NCBI RefSeq assembly: GCF_008831285.2
Contig: NC_045148.1
Location: forward strand, 9,119,001-9,183,000
Direction of reading: 5' to 3'
From: Nymphaea colorata
Lineage: Eukaryota > Streptophyta > Magnoliopsida > Nymphaeales > Nymphaeaceae
DNA: 64,000 bases
In this document: in pieces, positions 12,550 through 25,445 of the stretch
Layout of the letters: each line of letters opens with the position of its first letter
How positions within the stretch are numbered: position 1 is the stretch's first letter
The notes under the pieces: model-generated
Seen by the model: only the letters and a program-made list of their open reading frames with translations
Databases searched by the model: none
Told to the model about the DNA's origin: nothing
Position numbers and translations under genes: made by a program

Positions 12550-14570
12550 TCATGTGTTCGTGCTGGCCTGGTCTGTCTGAAGTTGGACCAACCTTGACAG
12601 GGTGGGCTGATCTGAGCTCGAGCTGGTCCCTAAAAAAGTTAAGCCATGCCCGCCCTGAGTTGAAGCTGGTCGACCTACAGAAAAACCTAAGTCAAACCCA
12701 GCACATTAATGACAGGAGCAGAGATACATGGGGGCTGATGTGAGCACTGGCCGGCACCAGCCACCCAAAAATTTCTTTTAAAGCATGGATGATTCAAAAA
12801 TTATTTGCGTTGCCCACACCAGCCTAGGCTCGTGCAATGAGTGCCCTTCAACCAAAAAATCTTAGTTTCGCCACTAATTAACGAACATGTATGGTTACGA
12901 CCCATTTAATAATTGTTATATATTAATATAATATCAATACCATTATATTATTTCCAAGAAATCTAATAAGTTCATTGAATTAAGAAGGAATTCAGATCAA
13001 ACCGGAACGAGTTAGTTCCGACTACGAGCCTTAACCAGGTAAACGTGAAACGATACAAATATGCTCTCACAACTCACTCAACAAACCATAACAAACTACA
13101 AGCTAACAAACAAACTATGCTCGAATCCCAATAAGAAGGCTGGCTCACTCGCGATCGTGTCTTTGGCCAAGGGCCTCCGAGGTACCGCCAAGACGAGGGA
13201 AGGCAGAAGCCGGGCTAAAACATAAACGAAAGCAAAGATGCCAATAAACCTTAATCCGTCCCCGTTTTGTGCTTTCCTGCCAAAGCAGTATTCTTGTGGA
13301 CTCACATTTTTCGCAGTTGGTCTGTCCACTTGACCCACTTTCCTTTGGACTTGTTAGGCCGACATAAGAACAGGAAAGAACCTCACCCAGTTGACCCGTG
13401 ATCTAGCAGTGGGGCTTCCTATTTGATTTCTCTCTCATCATATTAGAAAATGCACAAGCACACCAACCACATCATTTCTTTACTTATAGTTGATATCTAA
13501 GAGTTTTTAAGATGCATTTTTAATACTATATATATTATATTATTTAAACTAAAATCTATAAATATTGTTGGATGGCTAAAAATTAAAACGTTCATTATTG
13601 AAAGTACCATAAACTGTGGTAAAAAATACCATAAATCGTTGCTAATACGCTGCTGTTTTTCAGCACCAAATTTTTAATTTGAGCTACCGGCAGAATCGAA
13701 CTTCCGGTGGCGTTTCTCACCATTATGACCAGTCTCTTAGCCTCAGGCCTCGTGGAGAGAAAATTTACAAGTTCTGTTCGAGAAAGGAAGTCATGAGGAG
13801 AAAGATTTCCTAGTAAACAGAAGATGAAATTTCTCAATGCGTTCGATAAGCAAAGTTTTATACAAAAAAATGTCAAGGATTCCTCATTTAACCAAAATGT
13901 TTCTAATCCGAAAGGAAGACCAAAGAAAATTGCTGAAGTTTAAAAATTAATCGTCACTGAAATCATCATAAATCATCGCCGCGTCATGCTAATGTCAATA
14001 TAGTGATTGTTTTTAGCGGCAAATTTTTAAATTTTAACTATTTGATGACGAGATGGAGACCAAACCTTCTTTATGAAAGTGACGAAGAAAAAATTAGCCT
14101 TCAGTTACCATTTTCCATGATAGATAGCAGAGCCAATGAGTTAATAAGATTCATGCAACTCTTCTGTTTAGCTTTTTGGATATTAATGAGGGCAACATAG
14201 CCATGCTGTCCGGCCCGTAGGAGGGCGTATCTTCGTCCTTAGACGCTTGACAGAAGCGTTTACCTTCTTAAAAGCAGAAAGTGACTGCACGTGAGCCCTC
14301 TTGAAAATGCAGCAAAAGTGAACAATCTTGATGCCTGTGATTACTAATTGGATTTCGAATCAGACTTGACAAAGGAATTTGAAATCGATGACTAATCAGC
14401 ACCAAATTCACTTCTCAGTCTGATGTTTGATTTGCGATCTGACAAAGATTTGATCTGATTGCTTGTAAATGCCAGATCTTGTATTAATTGAATCCAAATT
14501 TGATTTTGAAAATTGAGTGGGGTCTCAATCTCAATCTCAATCTGTTTCTGGTTATATAGAACCTCACCCC
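12550..14570. other. intergenic with diverged direct repeats
   Basis: Segments around 13575-13690 and 13940-14045 share an ordered series of words (cataaatc, gctaat, gtttttcagc or gtttttagcg, caaatttttaa) and look like diverged copies about 365 bp apart. The stretch 14330-14545 is rich in repeated gattt/gaatc words. No gene could be supported. Confidence 0.3.
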
Positions 14571-15241
14571 ATTAAATGAAATTTCTAAAAACTGAGCCTA
14601 AGCCTAACTCCTTATCGGGCTGGGCCAGGTCAGGCCGAGGCCGATGCCCAGCATTAGGTAGATTATGCTTCGGTTCGCAGGGCCAATTTGTCGTAGTAAG
14701 CTCATTCCTGTGTGAACAATCTGAATTTTGATGGTCGTAAAGAAAGAATAACCTGACCAACTTGATTGCTTGGGAAACAAGATGGGTTTGATGAAATCAA
14801 GGAGGGTTTGATGGCATGAAATGTTCTCAATGAATTCTTTTACCTTGCGTAAGGCGAAGCTTTTCAAAAGATGCAGAAAAACTGTCGCCGGCATTAGATT
14901 TCACTACAAAGGGTACCCATTGTTTAATAAGCAAGTTGAATCGCAAAGGGAGAGCGGTTGGTTGTTCCTTTTTTAGGAGGCTACATGTCAAAAACAGTGG
15001 CTTTAGTCTATTGAAGTAAGAAATTTTTTTGTCATCTTTCCTTCTTCAAGGTTTTCTGTTTTAAATTTCTGCGAGATCCACTTTGATATTTCTCAAGAAG
15101 CCTGTGAATGAATGCTTGAAAATTCGATAGAATGCTCACATCATGTTCTTCCAAGAAAGATCCAAAAACATGCAGATAACAGGGAGAAGGAGAGAGAGAG
15201 AGAGAGAGTTGGAGTTATTTGAAATTTGCCGGGACCCAAAC

Positions 15242-15287
15242 GGTCAACTCCAACGCGGTGTTATTTTTCTGTCGCAGCATTTTGACC
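15242..15287. promoter_or_regulatory. two W-box cores upstream of the first CRK
   Basis: GGTCAA (TTGACC on the minus strand) at 15242-15247 and TTGACC at 15282-15287 lie 80-130 bp before the start codon. TTGACC/T is the WRKY-factor core, commonly found in CRK promoters. Presence is seen; function is inferred. Confidence 0.4.
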
Positions 15288-15369
15288 TTCCCTACTTGAA
15301 CCCCCACCTTCTCCGTCTTCTACTCAACTCCTTCCTCCTCCTTCTCCCTGCCTCTCTTTCTTTTCTCTC

Positions 15370-18300
15370 ATGGCGTTGTTTGCGACCCTGGTTTGCCTCC
15401 TTTTCTCCTCCTTCATCTTCTTCAGTGATGTACTGGCCGACCCACGGATCAATCAGGCTGCTCTGGTCTGCGGCACTTTGCAGGCCACGAACCGAAGTAT
15501 CTTCGTCACCAATTTTATCGCTGCGCTCGATGCCGTCACGCCACAAATCAACCGGCGACGCTATGCTCAATTCGTCACCGACTCGACTGTGGAGAGAGTT
15601 TATGCATTTGGGCAGTGTATGGACGATCTCTCTCAGTCTGACTGCGACCTCTGCTTCGCTCAGAGCAAAACGGGCATCCTCAGGTGCGTCCCTTTCCAGC
15701 TGAACGTAAAAGAAGGCCGGAATTATCTTGACGGGTGCTATCTCCGGTACGACTACTATGACTTTTTCAGCGAAATCACAAGTCCCATGGACAAGACGTT
15801 GTGCAATTCCACTAGATCTTACAGTAATCAGAGCGATTTCGTAATCAATGCGAAGGGAATCATAGGGAACATGAGTTCTCGGGCGGTTTCGAACAATGGT
15901 TTCTGGAGAGGTTCTGTTGGCAGCGGGAATTCGACGGTTTATGCTATAGGCCAGTGTTGGGAGACATTGAATATGAGCTCCTGCAAGACTTGCTTGGACA
16001 CAGCAGCTTCCAAAATCGATTCTTGCCTTCCTTCTTTCCAAGCAAGGGTTCTCAGCTCGGGTTGTTACTTGAGATACGCCGATTATCAGTTCTATAATGA
16101 TTCTTCAACCGCGTCTACATCATCTGGAGGTAATTTTATCAAGCGCTGCTGCTTTCTGATTTCTTTGTAGGGCATCAAACAATAGTTTTTTGCAGAGCTT
16201 TTTTTTTTTTTCTTACTCTCTTATTAGATTGTTTTACCGTTTTTATCAGTGATGGGGATGATGGCGGTTGTTGCTTTCAGCAAATTTTGTTGATGTTATG
16301 TTGAACATTTCTTATATTTCTCAGGTTCTGTCGCTGGATGCTTACAGTTTTTCTTGTCTTTTTTCTCTCCTCATAGCATTCTCATTTTGTACTCTTGTTT
16401 CTGTTCGTGTCTTGTATCGATCTTTGAAGACTCTTCTGTAGCCCGTGGATGGCTACGACCAAATTATGACCTCTTTCTCTCTTGCTGTAGTTTTTCTCTA
16501 GAATGAATTCCTGAAAAGCATCATAAAAAGTATAAGTTATTAGTTATTTATATCTCGTTTTACTATTTTGAAAGTTTTGTCCTTCAGAGAAAGCCTCTTG
16601 TTTAATTGATGGATTTTTTTTTTCCCGCTTCACGGTGCGATTGATTTACATCTTTTTATTGCAGGTGGTCGTAGAGTTCCCATAATAGTTTCTGTAACCT
16701 TTTCCGCTCTGGTGTTTCTGGTTGTTTTGGCTGTGGCTGCTTTCCTTGGAAAGAGGAGAGTTGATCGGAGAAGAAAAGGTATGTTTTGCTGTTAATATAT
16801 TTTAAGCCCGTGGTTCTCTCGCTAAATTGATCGTTGTTCCAGAGAAAAAACAACTTGGTGGCCTAGCTGCTGCTGTGAAGAAATCTGCATTGAACTACAA
16901 ATATGAGACACTTGAAAGAGCTACCAATTACTTTAACCGGTCGAATAAATTAGGGCAGGGTGGATCAGGTTCCGTTTACAAGGTGAAGTTCTTTCGTGGT
17001 CATCATGTCGATAAATAAAGTTCTCTAATATTGATAACAACTAAATGGAATTATTATGCTTACTTAACAGGGCACACTATCAGATGGAAAGATTGTTGCC
17101 ATAAAGCGCTTGTTTTTCAGTACAAGGCAATGGGTAGATGAATTTTTCAATGAAGTCAATTTGATCAGTGGTGTTGAGCACAAGAATCTTGTCAAACTGT
17201 TGGGTTGCAGCATTACTGGCCCAGAGAGTCTTCTTGTTTATGAATACGTACCCAACAAGAGCCTCGATCAAGTTATGTTCGGTCAGTCTCTCTGTCTCTC
17301 TCTCTCACCATTTTTAGTTTCTGCAACTTCCTCCATAAAATTTGCTAATAGGCTCCATGCTTCTGCAGGCAATGACAGCAATTCAATTTTGAGTTGGAAT
17401 ATGAGGAAAAATATCATACTAGGAACTGCCAAAGGTTTGGCATATCTTCACGAGGAGTCCAAGCTTCGGATTATACACAGAGACATAAAGCTGAGCAACA
17501 TACTCCTTGATGACGATTTTACTGCAAAGATTGCAGATTTTGGTCTAGCTAGATGCTTTCCGCAAGACAAAAGTCATATTAGCACTGCTGTTGCTGGCAC
17601 CCTGTAAGCAATTTCCTCGTACCACCGTACTTTCTGTGCTCCAGATATGTGTGTGTGTGTGTGTTTTTTTGGATGGCAAGAAGGCATGGGTTTTTCCATT
17701 ACAATATCAATCTTGTGCATAGTAAGTTTGCTGGAATAGTCTGATAGTTGTTTTTTGAAAACTGAAATGGATAACAATTTAAATCATTGAAGATACTTCC
17801 ATGCCTTGAGCAGTAAAAATTTGCATGACTGCATTAAGTATGCATTAATGACTAAATAGTTGCAACAGTTGCATATGTTGGTGCCAAATCAATGGTTAAA
17901 AATAACTCATTTGTCCATTTCGATTAATTTTTTATGTTCCACAGGGGCTATATGGCACCAGAGTATCTTGTCCGTGGAAAGTTGACAGAGAAAGCAGATG
18001 TTTACAGCTTTGGAGTGGTTGTCATTGAGATAGTTACTGGGAAAAAGAATACTTCTTGCCAACCAAACTGTGTTTATGCTTTACAAATGGTGATTTTTTT
18101 TACCTTGATTGGATTTGAAAGTGCAGTAATTGTCCTTTCCTTCTGAAAACATGAATCCTTTATCTTTGACAGTTTATAGTTAACGCATACTCCTTGTTCA
18201 GGTTTGGAACTTCCACTTATCAAACAGGCTAAGTGAAGCTGTTGATCCAAAGCTGGAAGGTAACTTCTCAAGAGAAGATGCTGTTCATATGCTTAAAGTC

Positions 18301-18534
18301 GGGCTACTTTGCTGTCAAGCATCGGCTGAACTGCGGCCACCAATGTCCATGGTGGTGAAAATGCTCACTGACACAAACTGCAACATACCTTCTCCAAATC
18401 AGCCTCCATTTCTGAGTCCTAATGTGGCAAGCCAAGTACCTTTTGCTGTCACGAGTACATCCGTTTCTCAAGAAGGATCTGCAACTCAATCTTCAAGGAA
18501 TAGTATGACTATCACCGTGCTTGATCCAAGATAA
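15370..18534 (+). CDS. cysteine-rich receptor-like protein kinase (CRK), DUF26 type, copy 1
   Basis: Plasma-membrane receptor kinase with two extracellular Gnk2/DUF26 domains. Inferred exons are 15370-16129, 16665-16778, 16843-16982, 17071-17281, 17369-17603, 17945-18089 and 18202-18534; all introns are GT-AG and the frame is intact (645 aa). A signal peptide covers about residues 1-23. The C-x8-C-x2-C motifs are C83/C92/C95 and C196/C205/C208, with several N-glycosylation sequons. A transmembrane helix at about 259-281 is followed by a basic stop-transfer stretch. The kinase has glycine loop GQGGSG (329-334), catalytic K350, HRD 445-447 and DFG 465-467, so it should be active. The tail ends in a serine-rich region. 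The start is the first ATG, giving a normal signal peptide. CRKs act in defence, ROS and stress signalling. It shares exon plan with the CRK at 28799, same strand. The specific orthologue is unknown. Confidence 0.93.
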
Positions 18535-19010
18535 ACTGTTGGAAGACTTGCATATTATGTCAGACTTGAAGATCGGAACGAAAATGCTTACAACATCAAT
18601 GCATTGGAGACTATGCTGTATTGCCTTGGCCTAGAATGTGAAAAGAGAGCGCGGAAAAATCAGACTTCAAATAAACATATAGGATTTTCTGGTTCTCAAG
18701 ATTGATGTAAGAATCAATTATCTGAAATAATTAATCTACCACGGCTAGCTAGATGCCCGAGTTTGAGCCTTGAACTGGCTTGAACCTGGGTTTGGTTTGT
18801 CTGTTCCTGAGATAGTCATGAAAATTCCTGCCATTGAAATTGTTAAGTCTGATGGCACCCAAAAGGATGACCTTTTTTGTGGTTAGTGATGCGAATTGCT
18901 CACAGAAGATGTTCCCATAATGTTATTAAGAGCAAAGCTGTATAGCTCCATGCTGAACATGTATTGTAAAAGCTAATGAATAAATGTATTCTTTGTACTG
19001 AACATATAGC
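18535..19010 (+). other. 3' flank of CRK copy 1 with AATAAA
   Basis: Non-coding DNA after the stop codon. An aataaa hexamer near 18979 in a T-rich context is a plausible polyadenylation signal. Confidence 0.4.
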
Positions 19011-22000
19011 TTATGTGTTAGTTTCTGCTTGAATGGCTCAAGTGCATCTGGTGCAACGCAAACCGGCTTGTACGCCTGGACATCACGCGGGAGAGTCTCA
19101 AGGGACTTCACTCTGGCTATACCCAAATCAAATTAGACGTGCAAACTTATATATCCAGGCAGAATTCAATCTGTGTCTGTTTGTGCCAGTGATCCGGTAA
19201 CGTATGTGTGTGAAGCCAAATCCACTCCATTTTTGGCAGATTCACTAAAAGCATGAAGCATGATACTAACTGGTGATCAGGTAGAATTTAATTGGGCTTT
19301 ACCTCCAAGTCTAAAATTTGAAACAGAAGTGAATATTGATTAAATATCTGATTATTTTTTTGTGGTGTCGCTCTCTTTCTCTGTCTCTGTCTCTGTCGCC
19401 GTCTTCGTCCCCGTTTCCGTTGATGTATGTGTGAGAACAGGACAAAGCAAGCTTCGGTTCTTTCACAATGTACAGGAGTAACAGGACAAACTGGATACGT
19501 ATCACAAAGGGAAAGCTACATTGCATCTTCCCTTTTTGGCGGTTTCGTTAGAATGGTCAGCTGTCGACTCTTGTGGCTTCGAGAAACCTAACTCCGTTAT
19601 TGGAATATTGAAAAATTGAAGGTCTTCAGGAACCAAAACAAAAAAAAAAAAAAAAGCTTAGAGAGGAGATGAACCAAAGTTCTCCTGCTCAAAGCTTCTC
19701 CTGCTGAAAGCATGTACAGAAGCGAACATGTTAGTGCTGGTGAGTAACCCTTTCATGGGGCACATTGAAGTCCAAGAACAAACTTCCCTTGGCTGTTGCT
19801 GTCCCAAATTTGAGAGAGACAAGTCAACTTGAAATGGAGACAATAAAAGATCTGAGAGTTAATGTAGTCTTCCAAATCATGTAAATAATTCTTGTTTGGT
19901 GGTTTTATGTACTCTTCCAAATCATGCAATTTACTCCTCTTTGGCCATTTATAGGTGGTACAGGTTAAGTCAGTTCAACCAGCTCAAAGATTGCAGATTC
20001 TTAAGACACTCACAGTTACCAAACGGCCCCTTATCTAATATGTTTTCTCCCTTGCCCAAGAAAAGGAAAATGCATTTGAAAGGCTTTATTGAGGGGGGTA
20101 TAAACCTAAATACTCTAACTTTAGCTTGATTTAGTTGTCTTGGGCTTGAGTCGACTAGTCCGGACACAAGTCAATAGACCTGCCTAAGTGGTAGAATTTA
20201 ATAGTGCATAGTGCTCCTCTTTCTCCCCTTCTTCAAAAAAAGTAAGTCAAGGGTCAATTGCATGCAATGACTTAAAAATCTAAATGGATGGAGGTCAGGA
20301 GTAGCAAAAATATTCTCAATATGTCTTCATCAACTCCATCATGACTGCAGCTAGTTGGTCCTTGTAGATCATTATATACGGTCTTCATCAACTCCATGCG
20401 TGTATTTAAAGTGGAACTACCACTACCCACCACCTCCACTAAACGAACGCGCATTGATCACTTTTCATGTTGTTATCCTATTAAGAACTTGTGGCCAATT
20501 TCAAGAGAAGATAGAGTTTGGAAAACTGAAATACCTTTATGTCATGAGTCATGGATATGCTTCTCTTAAGTTTTCAATGTATTGATGATGTTACACTAAT
20601 CAAACAAAATATGATTTGAATGGTGCTCCACATTCATATAATTGATCACTTTCTTCATTTGATTGCATGGGTTCAAACTGCAATATGGCCATTTTCGGAG
20701 GTTAAACCTCTCATACATGTGCAGACAAAGGCTTCTAATATATAAAAAAATCAGACTCAAAAGCTTTACATTGTTGAAGAGAAGACCACAAATATGACAG
20801 ATTACACGTCAAGAATGTCTTCTCTGGAAACATGTATGCCTTAATTTTATTTAAGGAGCCATTAGCTAATATATATATATCCCATCAATTATGTGGAAGC
20901 AAATAGCTCCCGACAAGAAGTGGTTGGCAAAAGGTGACGAGACCTGGCACTTCCTGTCAATAATCGAAATTTCTTCTTACATGTCAAAAAGAGGCACCAA
21001 CCTTATCATCCAGCAGCATGTGCAGCCATTGAAACTGCTGCTGTGGCGCCGGAGACTTCATCAACGCGTTGCAGGTCTTCCCCGCAGTTGACCTGCCATT
21101 GCCGAACGCTGCCAGTCAACCAGCATTATTCTTTGTTGCTGTTGTCCTTTTCCTTCAAGAAGCATCTTTCTTCTAACATTTTTTCTGAAACAAGTTGGAA
21201 AGAAAAGTTAGATCTGAACTCTCTCGAGGTCAGCAGTAAAATCCTTCAGAGTATTACAGTCATGGGTTGCCCGATCCTTCACAGTTTCTCGACATTTAAG
21301 TGCAATCTAGGAAGAGTTTAATCAGTTTCAGATTATAAAGTAGAAAAAGCTCTCAACGTTACTGTAAAATCGGTCGTCGGTTTGGTTAAAATTGGTGGCA
21401 GAGCCAGAAACCTGAACTCAGATGGGCACTAACGGGCCATCAATTAAACTAATATATAAGTCATGTTTACAGTAAAATGAATAAACAAACTATTTCCTTT
21501 CCTGGCCCGCTTCATGAAAGCAGATAGACAGAACGGAGAAAGAAGGAGCGTAAATTCGTCCACGTTTCTGCCTGTAAGGGCGATACCAACCTTCATTAAT
21601 AATGCATCACTTAGCTACAAGAGGACTCCCTTCCTATTCAAACGGCCATGGCTCCACCACGTGCTCTCCCGTCATTTCTTTTCCCTTTTCAGCTGCATCA
21701 TTCATTTATGCGCATGTTCCTTTATGCACATAACTATATGGTCAATATTAGTCCAAAACACAGTTACTGCAGATCAGGTTTCCCTCTCTCTCTCACCAAT
21801 TGGTGATAGATTCTGCAACCGGTTGAGTTCGGTAGTTTGGTGTAGTCATGTCTTCAATTCGAATCTTAGAGGGCGCTATCAAGATATTATTGATGAGTAA
21901 TGTTGTTCTTGAGATGAGGATATAAGTGGACCCTTTTTGTCCCTCTCTCTATCTGTGTGAATTAGAATTAGATGATGTTCTGAAAATCTTTGAAGATCAC

Positions 22001-22030
22001 ATTGTTGGTGTCTGTACCTATCTATAAATG
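19011..22030. other. intergenic, no gene seen
   Basis: Only small open frames. The minus strand at 19010-19126 reads a protein-like peptide (with ARVKSLETLPRDVQAYKPV) but lacks a start context or partners, so it may be a chance frame or relic. A gtcttcatcaactccat word is duplicated at about 20324 and 20382. Poly(A) near 19636. Confidence 0.3.
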
Positions 22031-22033
22031 TAT

Positions 22034-22396
22034 GTACCTATCATTGTCACAAAAAACGGGGACGGTTATTAAACGGCCAGAAAAAAAACGGGTATAATAC
22101 AACAAAGTTTTATATATCGATAATAAAACGGAAAAAGTTCGACAAATTTTTTTTAAAAATTAAACATTTAATACATCTTAAAAATTATAAAAAATAATAA
22201 TTAATAAAAAAACGACAAAAACAAAAAAATAACATATAATACGGGTATTAAATGGGTATTATACGCATTTTTTGTTTTTTGATATTTTTTTTTAAAAAAA
22301 GGAATAGTACGAGTATTATACGGCAGAACTGTTTTTGACGTTAAATACACATTTTTTTTTAAAAAAAACGGCGTTTTTTGTGACAATGGTACCTAT
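22034..22396. mobile_element. MITE with 17-bp terminal inverted repeats and 8-bp target duplication (hAT-like)
   Basis: The element proper is 22042-22388 (347 bp). Its left end cattgtcacaaaaaacg is the exact reverse complement of its right end. It is flanked by the direct repeat gtacctat at 22034-22041 and 22389-22396. An 8-bp duplication is the hallmark of hAT superfamily insertion. The interior is AT-rich with repeated aaacgg/acgggtat words and has no coding capacity, so it is non-autonomous. The perfect termini and duplication imply a fairly recent insertion. The superfamily assignment is inferred from duplication length only. Confidence 0.85.
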
Positions 22397-22430
22397 CTAT
22401 TTAATATGATGCCATTATTGGTACAGGGGA

Positions 22431-22449
22431 CAATGGTGGTAACTAAACA

Positions 22450-22484
<35 letters not shown>

Positions 22485-22570
22485 CCTTATGACACGAGCT
22501 GATGACAGCCATGCATCGCCTGTGTTCGTGTTCCCGAAGGCACCACTCTCTTTCAAGAGGATTCGCAGGA
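22431..22570 (-). pseudogene. nuclear plastid DNA insertion: 16S rRNA fragment
   Basis: The minus strand carries a stretch of plastid-type 16S rRNA covering the conserved block around E. coli positions 1050-1120. The plus strand shows gggttgcgctcgttgcggg and gacacgagctgatgacagcc, near-universal small-subunit words. The gaggattcgc and gttcccgaaggcacc wording fits plastid rather than mitochondrial rRNA. It is only about 140 bp and cannot function. Several conserved CpG sites are TpG or CpA here (for example tatgac and ctgatgac), as expected from methylated-cytosine decay in nuclear DNA. Confidence 0.88.
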
Positions 22571-24355
22571 TTACATAAGATTAAATGGGTAGTCGCATTC
22601 AGGTCCATCTCATAGAATAAGAATCCATCACTCTAGTTCTAGTTTAGGGACAAAGACAGGTGTGGGAAAAGTATGCGTAAATTGATCACACTGAACCTAA
22701 AAAAAACTCCTCATTTTTGTATCTGTATTTTTAAGCAATTTTGCTCATTTATATATTGGAATCCTTTGAATGTTTAAAATTTTATATTTAGTACTTCTTA
22801 GCCAAAATTTTCTAGCTCCATCCTTGTCTCAGTTTAACTCTTTGGAGATGTTTTTGCATATGCAAGCGGCTAAGTTCAAATTTCTCAGTTCTAAAGAAGA
22901 TTGACTTTCGATCATCCCTTTGAACATAAAATAATGATCGCAAAATAGTTGGTAAATCACCCTAGTTTTCTTTAGGGTTGGTGCAATCCGAACAGGACCA
23001 TAGCAGTCTCAAAAATTATCTAGGGACGATCTCTTCTTGTCTTCTTTCTTTTTCATTCTCACAGTTCGGAGAAAGAAAGTTGAGAGACCCAAGGAGGATT
23101 GCAACTTCAAGAATTTTTAGAAGCATTATTTTCTTGATATGTGGGCGTGAGAGTGTGAAAACGTACCAGACCATGAAAAGATGATGGTGTTAAGTTGAGG
23201 TCTTGAATTAAGGCTCAATCTTAAGCATTATGCTGTCCGAATCTTTTCATAATGTCGGCCAAGCCTTCATAATTGAGGCCAATAATATTTTGAGAATCGC
23301 TTTTAGAATCGCATCGACCAACCCGTGGATCCAGTGATTCGGCTACATCAATTATGGATCCCTAAATAATATTAATTAGAAAATTAATTTTTGACAAATG
23401 TATACAACTATAGAAAAGTATTATAGTTTGTATAAGAATTTCCTAGATCTGAACACTAGTTCATGAATTTTCTAATGCCACCCATGAATTATTGTCGCTG
23501 CACAAACTTTTTGGTATAATTTCTTTAGTTAATTTGGACTTATTTATTTCCTTTTATCAGGTTTGACATTATTTAGGGCCTTGCTTGCTAATATGTGGGT
23601 CTTCCTTCGAATCCGGTTCACATTTTGAATCCTCTTTTCTTTTGTCGGTCACGTAAATTATTTAGGATCTTTTCTAATCAGTGCCTTCATTTGAATCCAA
23701 ATGGCATTTTGAACCCCATTGTCGACAACTTTTCTCTCCACATGCACCACACTTGTCATAAATTACCTATTGAAATATATATATATATAACTTGTCATGC
23801 TTCAAAATCAAGTTGGTCAGGTCACCTTCCTGGATATTTCCAAGTTCACGCTTCGTCCACGAAAGCTAATTCTTTTACTTGTTTCGGATTCTTGGTAGGC
23901 TTGAATATCGTGATATGTGGGAGTAAGGATTTTCTCAATTTTTCATTTTACTGTGTGCTATTGGAACTCAAACTTATAGTGCTTGGAGCCACCTTGGATT
24001 TAGGTTTTTTTTTTTTTACTCTTAAATGTTTTTCCCCACTTGCAAATACTTAACATCTTTATTATATCATGAGTTTAAGTTTAAACTTTTCTAATTGGGT
24101 GCTTTCTTGCCTGACTTGCGCAGCAAAGTATAAATATTCATACATAAGCATGGTGCTTGTTGTTCCTTAGCAAAATCAGCGGTTCTTTTTTGAAAAAAAT
24201 TCGTTTGTTGATCTTTAAAGTCTAAGCCTTTAACCATAAGTAAAGGAAAGCTTCTCACAAGTTTCTCAGCTTCTTAATATAATATAAAGCATGCTTTGGC
24301 GAAAACCAACAAAATGGTAGTCGGTCTTCATCATTGTCCTTAACTGAAATATTCA
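22571..24355. other. intergenic, weak tandem repeat only
   Basis: Two diverged copies of an approximately 88-bp unit (about 23569-23633 and 23656-23717) share attatttagg, cttcnttngaatcc and cattttgaa words. No gene could be supported. Confidence 0.35.
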
Positions 24356-24359
24356 ATCC

Positions 24360-25070
24360 CAATTCATACGGTCAGGTGCTCACTTTCTTCAGCCGGTGCG
24401 GCCCCCCGATAGCACCTTTGCCGTAAGCTTAAAGGGGTTCTATAGTGTGTGGAAGACTTGAGAATAGCAAGAGCACAAGAAAATCAAAGATTGTAAAGAA
24501 ATGGAGGATGTTCTTGCGATAGGCATAGATTGCATTGATCACAAGAGTGATGTAAGCAAAGAGGTTTGAAAAAAAATCTCAACTTTACATACATGGAATA
24601 GCTGAGATCTCTTACATGATTCAAATGCCGATCACCCCCAAACACAGAATCTCCAACATACACTTGGGACCCGTGAGAGGGTGCTTACTTTCCATTTTGT
24701 TTACAATGTTTTTGGTTTGTTTTTTTGTTTACTTGCGACAGAACACCCTTCCATCAGTTCTAAGTGTATGTTGGGGATTTTGTGTTTGGGAAGGTTTGCA
24801 TTTGAATCATGTAAGAAGCTTCGGCCATCCTATGTAAGTAAAGTTGAGATTTCTTTCCAAATTTCTTTGCTTACATCACTCTTCTGATCAATACAATTTA
24901 TGTCCATTGCAAGAGCAACCTTCAATTTCGTTGCAATCTTCGACTAATTTGCTCCTTCACTATTCTCAAGTTTTTTGCACACTATTGAGTCCCTTTAGGC
25001 TTACGGCAAAGGTGTTATCCCCGGGTCACACGGGCTCAAGAAAGTCAGCCCATGACACATACAATGATTA
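24360..25070. repeat. large inverted repeat of LTR-like sequence (fold-back), arms about 300 bp
   Basis: The left arm (about 24360-24670) and right arm (about 24755-25070) are reverse complements along their length with scattered mismatches and small indels. Landmarks: left cacctttgccgtaagc pairs with right gcttacggcaaaggtg, left agagtgatgtaagcaaag with right ctttgcttacatcactct, and left ccaacatacactt with right aagtgtatgttgg. The spacer is about 85 bp. Each arm, read outward from the spacer, begins tgttgg[ag]gatt, which resembles a Copia-type LTR start, so the structure looks like two LTR-like copies head to head. No protein-coding part is present. Confidence 0.8.
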
Positions 25071-25445
25071 GATATATTTATGCTTACCTCATAAGTATTT
25101 TGAGCACTTTCTACCATTTTGTAGAAACAAACATTTTTCAAACATGAAAAAGACAATGTTAGAAAGCTGCCATATTTCTTCACTTGTGAGCTAATGTGTT
25201 TCTTTTCTTCAAATAGTTTTTGGTTCATAAAGTAAGCTGCATAATGTTCCTGATTTCTGCAATTTTGTAAATTAATTTTCACATATTATTCTTTTATTGT
25301 ATATTAACGACTGTATTAATATTGTTTGTGAAATTCAAATTGTTTTAACCTTAAATGCTTTACTTCACCTAATTGAAAGAATAGAAAGTGAAAAGGTTTT
25401 TAACATGTTTCGTTGGCACCCTTAAGCCCCTAGTATTTAAGGTGT

